Source: Cunninghamella blakesleeana (lineage: Eukaryota > Mucoromycota > Mucoromycetes > Mucorales > Cunninghamellaceae). From it: DNA of 64,000 nt. Shown here piece by piece: positions 39,864-50,978 of the stretch; positions within the stretch are counted from its first letter, which is position 1; the number at the start of each line of letters is the position of its first letter. The translations under genes and the position numbers were made by a program. Under the pieces are notes generated by a model, which had not been told where the DNA came from, ran no database searches, and saw nothing but the letters and a program-made list of their open reading frames with translations. Location of the stretch: contig JAFCIZ010000005.1 of NCBI GenBank assembly GCA_017871115.1, forward strand, positions 3,651,501-3,715,500, read 5' to 3'.

Positions 39864-42477
39864 TATTTTTTTTGTATTTTTTACCTTTTTAGAATCAAAA
39901 AAGGCACTAACAGAGCTAAAATCTGACCATAATTGTTGAGCAGCATAAATGTAATCACGCATAACATTTCGATCAGTATGAATGATTTCATCGTTTAAAG
40001 ATTGATCCAAATTAACAATAGTTTCATAAAGATCCAATGCCTTGAATTGTTTTAATTCTTCTTCTCTTCTTAACTTTTCCCTTAAAGAATTTTTTTGCAA
40101 ACGTTTATCATGTTTGTTTTCATCAAATAAGGAAGCTTGCTTTTTGGATGAAGTAAATTGTAATCGTTTAGTTGCTTCTGTAGCTAATTCATTGGTACTT
40201 TCCATTCTGTCATCATCTTCATCCATTATGTCTTCATCATTGTCATTATCATTATCATCATTGTGCTGTTGTTGTTCTTTATTCTTCTTCAATGCTAAGG
40301 CTTCCATTCTTTTTTGTTTACGAAGTTCGCGTGTTTTTTCTACTACAAAATTGGCCAATTCAAATGCTTCATCTTCTTTTCCTTGTTGTTCATAAACCAA
40401 AGCTAAAGATGTCATGACTTCTAAATTTTCAGGTTGTTCATCTAAAACGTTTACATAAAAGATAACAGCTGTATCAAAATCACCCACTTGACGGTAACAA
40501 TCAGCTGTTTTAATTAATAATTCTACTTCAACCTCGTCTTCTGCATTGATGATTTTTTGAAAAAGCGGCAACGCTGTTTCATAAAACCGTCGATCCATAT
40601 AGGCATAAGCGACATCTTGATATAAATCTGGGTACGCTTTAGGTGTATGTTGGTATAAGTATTCAAAATGACGCGCAGCTACTTTAGGTTGACCGAGATA
40701 AATTCGACAAATGCCCATTCTAACACGTAATTCCATTGGTATATTAAATCTATCATTATCTTCATCATCATCTTGATCATCATCATCATCATCATCATCA
40801 TCTTCATCTTCATCTTCATTAGAAAGAGCATCATCTACTTCACTTTCTTCATCATAGACATCATCATCTGAATCATCGTCTACATAGTCATTATCGTTAT
40901 TATAATCTGAATCATCATCATCTGAATCATCATCTTCTTTGGTTTTCTTTTTTTTTTTTTTTAGTAGTTGATTTTCACCATCATCTACCATTGCTGCTTC
41001 AGATATACTGTTACTACGTTTTATATTTCTTTTACTTCTTCTGATCATTTTTTGTTGTTTCTTTTTTTTTTTACTATTAAGTCGTTTCTTTTTAGGTAAA
41101 TATTCGTCGTCGTCATCCGGTCGATTTAACCATTTTAATTGAAATTGTCTTTTTTGTACATGCCTAATCCCAGTCTTAATACAATCCAAAGCACGTCGAT
41201 AATCATTTAACATTAAATACAATTCACTCAACATGTTGATTTCAGAATATCCTAATGTATCACTAAAAGGATGTTGCTGTAATTGCTTAGGCTGACCAAT
41301 ATTATCCATTTCGTTTTCATTAATATCATCATCATCATCACCAAAAATGTCAAAATCATTCATTTGTTGTAGTTGTCGTTGACCATCACTGATACCTTTC
41401 TCTTCTTTTTGCTGTTGTTGATTAATATGATATTCCATGGCTTCTTCATATAATTTGATGGCTTTTTTAGTCTCTCCTTGAATACGGTATAACTGTGCTA
41501 ATTCATTAATGACTTTGAAATGATAAGGCAGTATATCAAGAATTTGTGTAAACCCATCCATAGCGGCTGTGACTAACCCCATTTCTTTTTGTAAAAAGGA
41601 TCTATCCCACAATGCATCCACATCTAAAGGATCTAATACTAAGGCTTTATTAAAACAATAAATAGCTTGTTGATTAGCATTGTTTTCACTAGAGATATAT
41701 AAATATGAAAAAAAAGAGAAGATTAGTCACTTTTTTCTCCTTCATCCATTTATTTATTTTTTATTATTATCATTTTTATCTTTAATACATTGATTTTAAA
41801 CCAAGCTCTTTCCATAAATTAGCATCATTTCCACTCATATGGGCCGCCACCATTCTTACTTGTAAAGCCTTTTCATAATTTCCCATTTCTTCATGAACTA
41901 AACCCAAGGTATTCCAAGGTTGATGAATATTAGGATATTTTGTTATAGTTTCTTGTAATAAATCAATGGCTCTCCCATAATCCCGATTAATATATAAATT
42001 GTTGGCGTGACCTAATAATTCTTTGACAGCCTCAGGTATTCTTGCTTCCCCTTTAGTTGCTCTGGCTCCCTTTTTGGCTTTTTTTTTAAATCCTGAACTG
42101 GCAATTAAATTATCTTGAAAATCAGCAAAATCAGCACCTATTTCTTCCAATCCACCAGTTTTTAAAAGTGCACGCGCTTCTTTTGTAGAATCCAACATAT
42201 TACTATAAAATGTAAATGTATCAACAGATGGATAGATATTAATAATAAATAAGCAAAATCTAATACTACTGCTATTATTATTATATTACGTTAATTCATC
42301 GTCGTTCATTAATATTTCTTCAGAACCAGATTCATTATCAAAATCCATTAGTAGAGATTCATCAAAGTCTTCTAATCCATCTTCAAGTTCTTCTGTATTA
42401 AATAATAAAAGGTCTTCTAATTCTTTTTGACTTTTTTGTCTTTTACTTGTTGAAGGTTCTCCTTGAGAATCTGACAT
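37831..42477 (-). CDS. TFC4: TFIIIC TPR subunit (Tfc4/Sfc4/GTF3C3)
   Basis: Nine exons (42477-42290, 42202-41789, 41688-39885, 39691-39413, 39327-39201, 39097-38983, 38875-38511, 38388-38264, 38181-37831) give 1255 residues. This subunit of TFIIIC binds the A-box side of tRNA genes and recruits TFIIIB through its TPR arrays. The N-terminus is acidic; the first TPR block contains ELLGHANNLYINRDYGRAID, PWNTLGLVHEEMGNYEKALQ and LWKELGLKS; more repeats follow, split by a Lys/Asp-rich spacer (about residues 310-420) with poly-Lys and long Asp/Glu runs. The second TPR array includes RVRMGICRIYLGQPKVAARHFEYL and PENLEVMTSLALVYEQQGKEDEAF. The C-terminus has NPLNTLCLGIAHLQRSTQRKTDNRH and AEYNMGRAFHLIGITHLAVRHYE, typical of the family end. 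Intron 3 contains ATTTTT repeats. Confidence 0.93.
39814..39862. repeat. ATTTTT hexanucleotide tandem repeat in a TFC4 intron
   Basis: About eight TTTTTA units inside TFC4 intron 3, close to the donor side on the minus strand. Read as protein it would give alternating Lys-Ile, which marks the end of true coding sequence. Confidence 0.8.
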
Positions 42478-44545
42478 GGTTTTATGCAAAATAAAATAAA
42501 CAATTTATTTTTATCAGTAAAAATAATAAAGCGAAAGAGAGGGAAAAAAAAAATTCGGAACAGGAAGTGGAAAAAAAAATTTATGTGATCATTTTTAAAA
42601 CCCAGCCGCAACCATTTTTTATAAGAAAAAGATCCTCTTTTAATTTAATTTCACTCTACATACTTATTTCTCACAGGTACTTTATTTTTTTTTATTTTTT
42701 TCAATTAATTTATATGCCTAAACCAAGGTAAAAATTAGCCTATGTGTGTTAAATTAGCATTCTGAGTTTTCTTTTTATAATTTCAACTATTTTTATCTAA
42801 TACCTTTAAAAATGTGATTACTTTGCATGAATAAACTTTTTTAAACAAAAAACAAAAATTCAAGGTTGTGTTTTGTAAATGGGTTTGTATAATGAAAAAA
42901 ATACGCAGTGAATATGTTAAAAAAGATCGAGTGATTTGATCTATTGTCAGTCAAGATATTTGAGTAATAATTACTCGTCCAATAAATAAGGTCAATCTCG
43001 TAAAAATGAGCTTCAAAAAATAATGTGGCATAAACTAAATATAAAATAGAATGTTTATATATTTTATTATTTAATTAAACAACAATAGAATAAAATAATA
43101 GTTTATCAACTAATGATGTTTTGAAATAATAATAAAAAGGCTTAAAAAGTAATATAAACAAAAACTTTAAGTATTCATAATTTTAATACCATTTTAAAAA
43201 GATGATCCAACTTTTTATTGATGTCATAATTAATTTCATCCACTCTTTCTGTTTTAGTTGGATTGGTGTTGTATGAAAAATAAAGGACGGTAAATTGGTC
43301 ACAGATATATTCTGATCATGATGATATTTTTTTTCTATTTTTGCTTGATTTTTGTTACAGCTAACTCAAAGAGTCGCGAGATATGTCTAGAATGGTATCG
43401 ATTTCCTGATAACGTATTTATAATTTAATTATTAATACATTCAATTTCAAATGAGGTGTACCCATGATAGGTACATTCTCATTTCTAACCCAGTAAATAT
43501 AATAAAAAATAATCATCAATAAAAATGCCTATTAATGTAATCTACATATGGTTGCTATGGTTATCGTTATTATCAAATTGAATAGAATAATACCATTGTA
43601 GGCCATTTACTGTAGGTTAAAAATGCTTAGTGTTTTGGTTGATGCCAATTTGATAGTTTATAAAAGTATTATTCTATCACGTATGGATTATATATAATTA
43701 TCAATAAAGGTGAGATTTGGAAAGGAGTTGTGTAAATGTTGTAAAACAATGTGTATTAATCCATGTTAAAAAAAAGTTTTCTAATAAAAAAAATCTTTTG
43801 TGCGAAATGGGTAATGATGTTTTTTTTTTTTATTTTTTTTTATTTTATTTTTTTTTTTTGATTTTATGTTTTATTATTTTTTTTATTTTGCTTTTATTTT
43901 TATTTTTTTCATTCCTTGCTGTAATTCCCAAGACTTGAAGAACGCTGTAAAAGTTACTTTTAAAAACGATAGTAAGTGTATTATAAAAAAAAAGGGGGGG
44001 GATAAACTTTTATATTCCACCTATTATTTACTAGCATATAATAAAGATCTCTACAAGAAAAAAATATAAATGCATCATCAATTATTTTATTAGGCAAATT
44101 AGCCATTTATTCTAATAGAGTAAAATTATTTATTAATAAAAGAAGGCTAAAAAGAATCATTGTGATAATAATAATAATAATAAAATAGAAAGAGAGAAAA
44201 GCTAGATTTGGTTCAAAAAAAAAAATTGTGCTGCCCTGTTTCCATTTTTTTCTGAAAAGAGCGGAAAAAAGATTATTACTATTGCGCTTTTTTAAAATTT
44301 ATTATTTTCTGATTAAAATATGATTTACTCCAACAATGATGAATAGTTTTTTAGAAAGATGAATCATAATAGCACGTTTATCAAATAGCCACTTGAATGT
44401 TTCGTATCAATTATCACAGGGTATTTTAAAATATTTAATATAAAGATTAGTCTTACTTTAATAAGTATATGATTGGCCCATCTTTTTTTTTTTAATGCAA
44501 ATAAATCCTTGAAACGTTTTCTATATAAGAAGTTCTTTGATTAAA

Positions 44546-44576
<31 letters not shown>

Positions 44577-45130
44577 ATAGCCAATTATATTAATACCTCT
44601 TCAATTTATACCATTATTATTATTATTTTCTCTTTTTCTTCAGGGCCGACGTGATTAAGATTATTAGAAATTATAAAAACTATTATTATTTGATCGAAAA
44701 ATGATCCTTTGTTATTCCTATTATTATTTTTTTTAAAAAAAAAAAAAAAGCTATAAAACTGCACACTTGTTTCAAGCTAATAAATTAAATTGATATACAC
44801 GTGAAATGATAATAAAAATAATAAAACTAATAAAATAATAACAATAATAATAAAAAAGAAGGATGTAGAAAAGAATGTTTTTTTGTTGATGTTTTCTAAT
44901 GGAAACATCTTTATAAGAAGTGATCGTCATTTTCGGTAACACATTTCAAATCAAAACAAAAAATAAAATAATATAAATAAATCCACATTTTTTTTTTCTA
45001 TTTAGTATCTCTCTTTCTTTCTTTCCCTTATAATTGTTACCATTTTTTTTTATTTTTATTTTTTAAAAAAACTTATATCCTACTTGTAAATACACATTTT
45101 TCATATATAAATAAATATATTATTATAACC
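42478..45130. other. Largest gene-free stretch (2.65 kb)
   Basis: Between the divergent starts of TFC4 and VCX1. A/T-rich throughout, with T runs at 43820-43915, a T/A mirror tract at 44727-44749 and an AATAAAA-type tract near 44550. On the minus strand around 43425-43375 there is a short peptide-like piece (YQEIDTILDISRDSLS) with no extended frame. No complete gene or RNA is supported. About 500 bases before VCX1 should hold its promoter and leader. Confidence 0.5.
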
Positions 45131-46702
45131 ATGGTCAGTGAAAGTCAACCTTTACTTGGAGGCAATGTAAACCATCCACAACATAAACTTGATTTTTGGA
45201 ATTCGTTTAAAGTGACAACATTATCCTCTAAATTCAATTTGTTATTAATATTTGTACCCATTGCTCTTTTTGCTTCATTTACCCATGCTTCTGCTCCAGT
45301 TGTGTTTTCTCTTAATTTCTTAGCCATCATTCCATTAGCTAAATTACTTGGTTTTGGTAATTCAATTCTTGTATTTGTTTTTATGATGATAGTAAGGATG
45401 ATAATGATGTACTGATTATTTCTTCTTATTTATATATAATATAGCTACCGAAGAAATTGCTTTAAGATGTGGTAGTACTATCGGATCGGTAAGAAGAAGA
45501 TGATGAAGAATAAAGAAAACAGATCATCATTTTTTTATTTTGTTGAATTGATTGATTGATTGATGGATGACTGAATGAAATGATTTTCTATTTCTTTATT
45601 TATTAGTTATTGAATGCTACTTTTGGTAATGCTGTTGAATTAATTCTTGGAGTTGTTGCATTAAAAGAAGGTTTAATAAGAGTGGTTCAAGGTAAATAAA
45701 TATAAACAAGTATAAATATAAATAAATAAATAAATAATAGGCGTAAATAATAATACAATGACATTTTTTTTTTTTTTTTATAATGTTAGCATCTGTACTT
45801 GGTTCTATCCTGTCTAATATTCTTTTAGTAATATTGATTATTTATTTATTATTTATTTATTTATTTATTTATTCTCACTCTCTTATTTAATATATGTATG
45901 TATTGATTTGTTATTCTTTTTTCTTATTATTTCATAGGTTCTTGGTTTTTGTTTCTTATTGGGTGGTGCTGGTAGAAGTGAACAAAGCTTTAACATTACT
46001 GGTAAAAAAAAAAAAAAGATATTGATAATAATAAAAATAAGGGGTTTTAAGGGGAAAGAAGGGATTCTTGCTAATTCATTATTATGTATGATTATTATTA
46101 TTATTATTATTATTATTAATTAGCTGCTCAAACGTCATCCTCTTTATTGGCTTTAACTACGTTATCTTTATTAATCCCTGCTGCTTTTAGTGCTACAGCT
46201 GAAACTGAAGAAGATGCTGTTGTTGGTGTATTAAATTTGAGTCATGGTACTGCTTTAATTTTATTAGTTGTTTATATTCTCTTTTTGATTTTCCAGGTAA
46301 AATATACATATATATATATGAAACAAAAGGGATAATGATAATTATGATGACATATATATATATATATTTAAATAATTATTATTTTTTAATCGTTTCATCC
46401 TTTATATTTTTGTTTATTTATGTATTTGGTCTATGCACTGGGTTTTAATAGCTCAAAACACATTCTCACTTGGTATGTATATAAAAAAAATGAAAACAAA
46501 TATTTTTCTAAATTTGGTCATCACCATTAAATTTTTTTTTATTCTCTATTTTTAGTATGAAGATGAAGAAGATGACGAAGAACAACCTACCACTACTCTT
46601 AGCTTCTCTTGCCTCACGTAATGATAATAATAATATAGATATATTATCATCAGTATCATTATCATCTTTTTTTTTTTTTGATCATTTTCATTAAATCATT
46701 GC

Positions 46703-46735
<33 letters not shown>

Positions 46736-46802
46736 TAGTTTGGTCGTTGTTGCTGCCATTGTATCACTTCATGCTGAATTTTTAGTTGGCGCGTAAGTAC
46801 CA

Positions 46803-46838
<36 letters not shown>

Positions 46839-47372
46839 TAGAATAATATATTTACTTTATATATATTCAATTTTAAATAGAATTGAAGGTGTGGTATTAA
46901 GTTGGGGAATTGACGAAACTTTTGTTGGTATTATTCTTTTACCTATTGTTGGAAAGTAAGTTTTAAAGAATAAAATGAGAAAAGATAAAAGGGAAATAGA
47001 TCAGTTATTAATATGTATATAAATTATATATACTATTATTACTATTATAGTGCTGCTGAACATGTTAGTTCTGTTACTTTTGCCATGAAAAACAAAATGA
47101 ATTTATCCGTTGGTATTGCTGTTTCATCATCCCTTCAAATCGGATTATTGGTTACACCTGTTTTAGTAATTGCTGGTTGGATCATTGGTCAACCTATGAC
47201 TTTGTTCTTTGATGACTTTGAAACTGTCATTTTATTTTCAAGTGTTTTGATTGTGAACTATCTTATCCAAGATGGTCGTTCTAATTGGTTAGAAGGTGTT
47301 TTACTTTTATCATCTTATGCTATTGTTGCTCTTGCTTTCTATTGTCACCCTACCGGTACAAACCATTCTTAA
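45131..47372 (+). CDS. VCX1: Vcx1-type cation/H+ (Ca2+/H+) exchanger, CAX family
   Basis: Eleven exons (45131-45356, 45445-45488, 45607-45691, 45790-45827, 45938-46001, 46124-46296, 46452-46472, 46556-46617, 46739-46792, 46881-46955, 47051-47372) give 387 residues with all phases closing. CAX exchangers move Ca2+ (sometimes Mn2+) into the vacuole in exchange for protons. Both ion-binding alpha repeats are clear: GNAVELILGVVALKEG, and GNAAEHVSSVTFAMKNKMN. An acidic cytosolic loop (YEDEEDDEEQP) separates the two halves. Other helices: LLLIFVPIALFASF, VLGFCFLLGGAGRSEQSFN, LTTLSLLIPAAF. The N-terminus is short (ESQPLLGG) and lacks a long autoinhibitory region. One exon is only 21 bases (seven codons) and two introns contain long T/A mirror tracts. 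Confidence 0.94.
46703..46735. repeat. T20-A13 mirror tract at a VCX1 3' splice site
   Basis: A run of 20 T followed directly by 13 A and then the TAG acceptor of VCX1 exon 9. The T part may serve as the polypyrimidine tract. Confidence 0.85.
46803..46838. repeat. T17-A19 mirror tract in the next VCX1 intron
   Basis: 17 T followed by 19 A, starting about ten bases after the exon 9 donor. Same layout as the tract 100 bases upstream. Confidence 0.85.
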
Positions 47373-48396
47373 AATGTAATCATTTCTCTCTTTCTCTTTT
47401 TCTTTATATTATATTATATTTATTTATTTTCTTTTTTGTGTTATTGTTATTCTTTGTTCTTTTATAAATAAACCCAATATGTGTTAATCATCTATAAAAA
47501 AAAAAAAAAATCAGGGTCGATCTCATTTTGTATTAGCCCAAAAAAACATAAGGGAGGACAATGCTTACATAGTGTGATGTCGATAAGGTTACACCTTATC
47601 GCTTGAACCTCCGATAAATTTTATTTTATTTTTATTTTATTTTATTCTTTTCTTTCTTCTCTCTTTTTTCATAAATAATGCATCTATACATATATGTAAT
47701 GATTGTTGACCTTTATTAATATATATATTTATATACAGCTAATAATAATAATATCTACTTGATTTTTATATCTTGTAAGAACATAGATGATATTGTTGCA
47801 AGTTGGATATGAAAAAGATAAATAACATTCACATGACATTTACATTGATAAATAGCCTTGACATATATATTTATATATATATATATATATGTAAAGAGTG
47901 AATAAAAATACCTTAGGATCATTGATTTGTTATCATATGAAAAATAAAAATAAAAAAATAAAAAAAAAATAAACTTGATTTTTATTTAATATTCGAAAAA
48001 AAATAAAAAACTTACATTTACTATCCTTTTTTGTAGTTAAAATGAGAGAGACAATTGTTTTAATATAAAATAGTTTATGCATTAAAGCTTTACTGCTATT
48101 TATTTAAAAATGGGAAAAATACAGTTATTAGTGGCACAAAAGCTTGTGTGAGAGTAAAAAAAAAAAAAAACATTTACACACACAGCCAGTTTTTTATTTA
48201 TTTATTTTCATTTTTTCTTCACTTTCCCTTTTTTTTAATTTTCCTTTTTCTCCACTCTCTCTCTCTTTTTATATATATATATATTATTTTTTAATTTTTT
48301 AATATCTATATACCATTTATATTACTTTATAAAACCATATAACTATATATATCCTTATATATATATATATATTATTTAAAATAATATAGGTCAAAC
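47373..48396. other. Spacer between VCX1 and the unrecognised gene
   Basis: 1.0 kb holding the VCX1 3' end, a compact hairpin element near 47.55-47.61 kb, and a pyrimidine-rich leader (CTCTCTCTC near 48256) before the next start. Confidence 0.5.
47553..47612 (+). ncRNA. Candidate structured element (nested hairpin)
   Basis: A perfect 8-bp stem CGATAAGG / CCTTATCG (47581-47588 with 47594-47601) closes a 5-base loop TTACA. It sits inside a wider pairing GGAGG (47553-47557) with CCTCC (47608-47612). G/C content is far above the surrounding DNA and there is no open frame. It lies about 180 bases after the VCX1 stop, so it may be a 3' UTR or terminator structure, or a small RNA. It matches no tRNA, box C/D snoRNA or spliceosomal RNA signature that I can see. 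Strand is undetermined because the stems pair either way. Confidence 0.35.
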
Positions 48397-50153
48397 ATGA
48401 CCAATTCTTTATATACACATCACCATCCACCAAATAACAAAAATATTAAAAAGGAAAATGAAAGATCAGAATATATGGATATCAATGCCGACGAAGCAGA
48501 AGCTGGCTCTATATTAATGTCGCTGTCCCAACAAACTAAAAAACCAAAAGAAACATCAACAAATAATACCATGTCTATTCAAAACTTATTAGGTAAAATT
48601 TAGAAAGCTCTTGTAAGTGATTAATATATGGATAAGGACTTGTAATAAAAACTATTTTTATTTCTATTTAGGTGCCGAAGAACAAGTAGAAACTAAGCAA
48701 ACTAAGGTACTATTATAATAACAATATACATATAAATATTAAAGTATTATGCACAAGTTATTTATTTATATATTGTTTTTATTATAATTTATTTTTATTT
48801 AAATAGTGGAATACAGATAGTAAGTTTTTTTAAAATACAGTATTATGTATGCAATTGATCCATAGGAAAAGGGATAATAACCAATATTATCATTACTATA
48901 TTATCTATTTACTTTTATTAAAACTTTGAACAGCCAATAGAACTAACAAATTAATATCGAATGGTAATATAATACAATTGATAATTTTTAGAATGAATTA
49001 TAGTATTCATTATCTTTATTATTTATTTATTTTTTTATATTTATCTTATGTTTTATATTTAGATATGCATCGGTTCCCTGAAACTACTAAAGAAAGTAAG
49101 GTTTATGATAATTATAAAAAAAAAAATATATACTAGTAAATAATAAAATCTTATTCATAATAATCTCCTTTATTTTTCTTTTTCTTTTTTCTTCTTTTTT
49201 CCATTTTAGTATACCCTGAAAGAATGCAATACAATAATAATAATAATAATATTATGCATGCAGCATCACCACCTCATCCGACAGCAACCACTAGCCTTCC
49301 TTTACCTCCTTCGCGTAATAGATCTTCCCCTCCTCCTTCATCATCTAATATAAGGTATAATAATAATAATAATAATAAATCATCGATGATCATTTAATAA
49401 ATTCTCTGCTTTTTTTTTTATAGATATTTATATGATTCTCAACCTATGCAACATTCTCATTCACAACAACAACCACTTCAATCAATGGTAATAGCAATAA
49501 TAACAATAATAATAATAAAAAAGAATCGACTTTTATTATATTTTAAAGTTTATTTTTTAATTGCCATCTTTTCTTTCTTTTCTTTTTTTCAACAATAAAA
49601 TAAATTAGAGGAATAACCCAAAAGTAAAACGTAACGCTCTTCACGCTTATATAAGTTATATGACCTATTCCGATATGGCAAAACAAAAATCAAACGTAAT
49701 ATTATATTTGTATATTTTATTTTGCATTTATCTAATCTAATCTCATTTTTTATTTATATTTTTCATTCTATTAAATATAAATAGAAACATCTATCATTCA
49801 ATAATCCAACACCAATGGCTAATCCTCCTATTACCCCTTTACCAACCTTTTCATCAGATCGAACTACACCACCACACCATCCATTACCTCTAACAGCTTA
49901 TTTAAAACAACATATTGATACACCATCACCTTCCACACCGAGATCTCAACCATATCATCATCATCATCATCATCAACCTAATTCTTCTTCTTCAAATAAT
50001 GGTAGTTGGTCTTCACACCCTCAACGTCCTTATCATACAAATCATTTACCAATGAACCCTACTCCTTCTCCTTCTACACCTCACCCTCATCCCCACTATC
50101 AATATTCGTCTTATTCATCGTCTTTGAAACATCCTTATGATAAAAAACCTTAA
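48397..50153 (+). CDS. Unrecognised Pro/His/Ser-rich protein with a conserved-looking core
   Basis: Nine exons (48397-48592, 48672-48706, 48807-48819, 48934-48963, 49063-49095, 49210-49354, 49424-49487, 49609-49695, 49785-50153) join in phase to 323 residues; the third exon is 13 bases. I do not recognise the family. Most of it is low-complexity and disordered-looking: Asn, Pro, Ser and His runs, including HHHHHH and repeated TPSPSTP units that are possible proline-directed kinase sites. One block stands out as folded: NPKVKRNALHAYISYMTYSD, followed by MAKQKSNKHLSFNNPTPMAN. Near the N-terminus GSILMSLSQQ and MSIQNLLG look like short linear motifs. The composition suggests a regulatory nuclear protein, but that is inference. 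Nine exons with clean splice sites argue it is real. Confidence 0.75.
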
Positions 50154-50978
50154 AAAGAAAAAAAATTGGTTCGTAATTATATATATATATATATATAATT
50201 TATTTGTTTATTATGCACATACTATACAATCTATACACATACACTCTCATGCAAGCACATAATACGTACATACAATAGAGTGCATATATATAGTTTAATT
50301 TCTTTCTATAATCTATATATATATATTCATGATTTTAGTTTTTATTTTTTAGAAAGAAAAGGGTTTATTTATTTATTTTCAAAAAACAAAGTAGGAAAGA
50401 TTGAACAAGCATTGTTTATAATAATGATAATAAAAAGTCAATGTTTTTTTAAAGAAGGATTAATAGAAAAAAAATAGTTTACGTACTATATAATAATATT
50501 AATAGTGATATGATCTATTTTTTTTTTTTTACAGTAAGGTTCATAAATGAATGATAACATATCTTGGATATCATTTTTATTTTTTCAAACTTTTTAAAAA
50601 ATTAACGAATAACGTATTTTTAATATTTTCAAGTAACTTTATCTAAAAAAGTAAAAAAACCCACCCATTAGGTGTAAAATAAAAAAAATATAATTCACCA
50701 TTGGACTCAAAATATACTAAATATAGTTAAATGTGTTTAATTCTTGTTATGTTTATTAGAGTATATATGGTATTGTATCATTGGTTATAATAAACAAGCA
50801 TTATTATCATTTTAAAACATAAATATTATTTTGTAATGTTGTAATAAGTTTTTTTATTTATTTTTTATTTTTTTAAACATGTAATATAGAAATAATAATA
50901 AAGTGATAATGAAAAAATTATATAATATAAATATATTGCGTATTGAATACATACTTGTATACATATATAAAAAATGAA
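50154..50978. other. Convergent spacer between the unrecognised gene and POM152
   Basis: 825 bases of A/T-rich DNA with two 3' ends. No feature beyond A/T runs. Confidence 0.5.

Noticed and set aside
40042..40395. Ser/Cys-rich plus-strand frame inside TFC4
   Set aside because: It is the antisense of acidic and Lys-rich TFC4 coding sequence.
47511..47525. Possible tRNA B-box (GGGTCGATCTC)
   Set aside because: No A-box at proper distance and no cloverleaf can be drawn.
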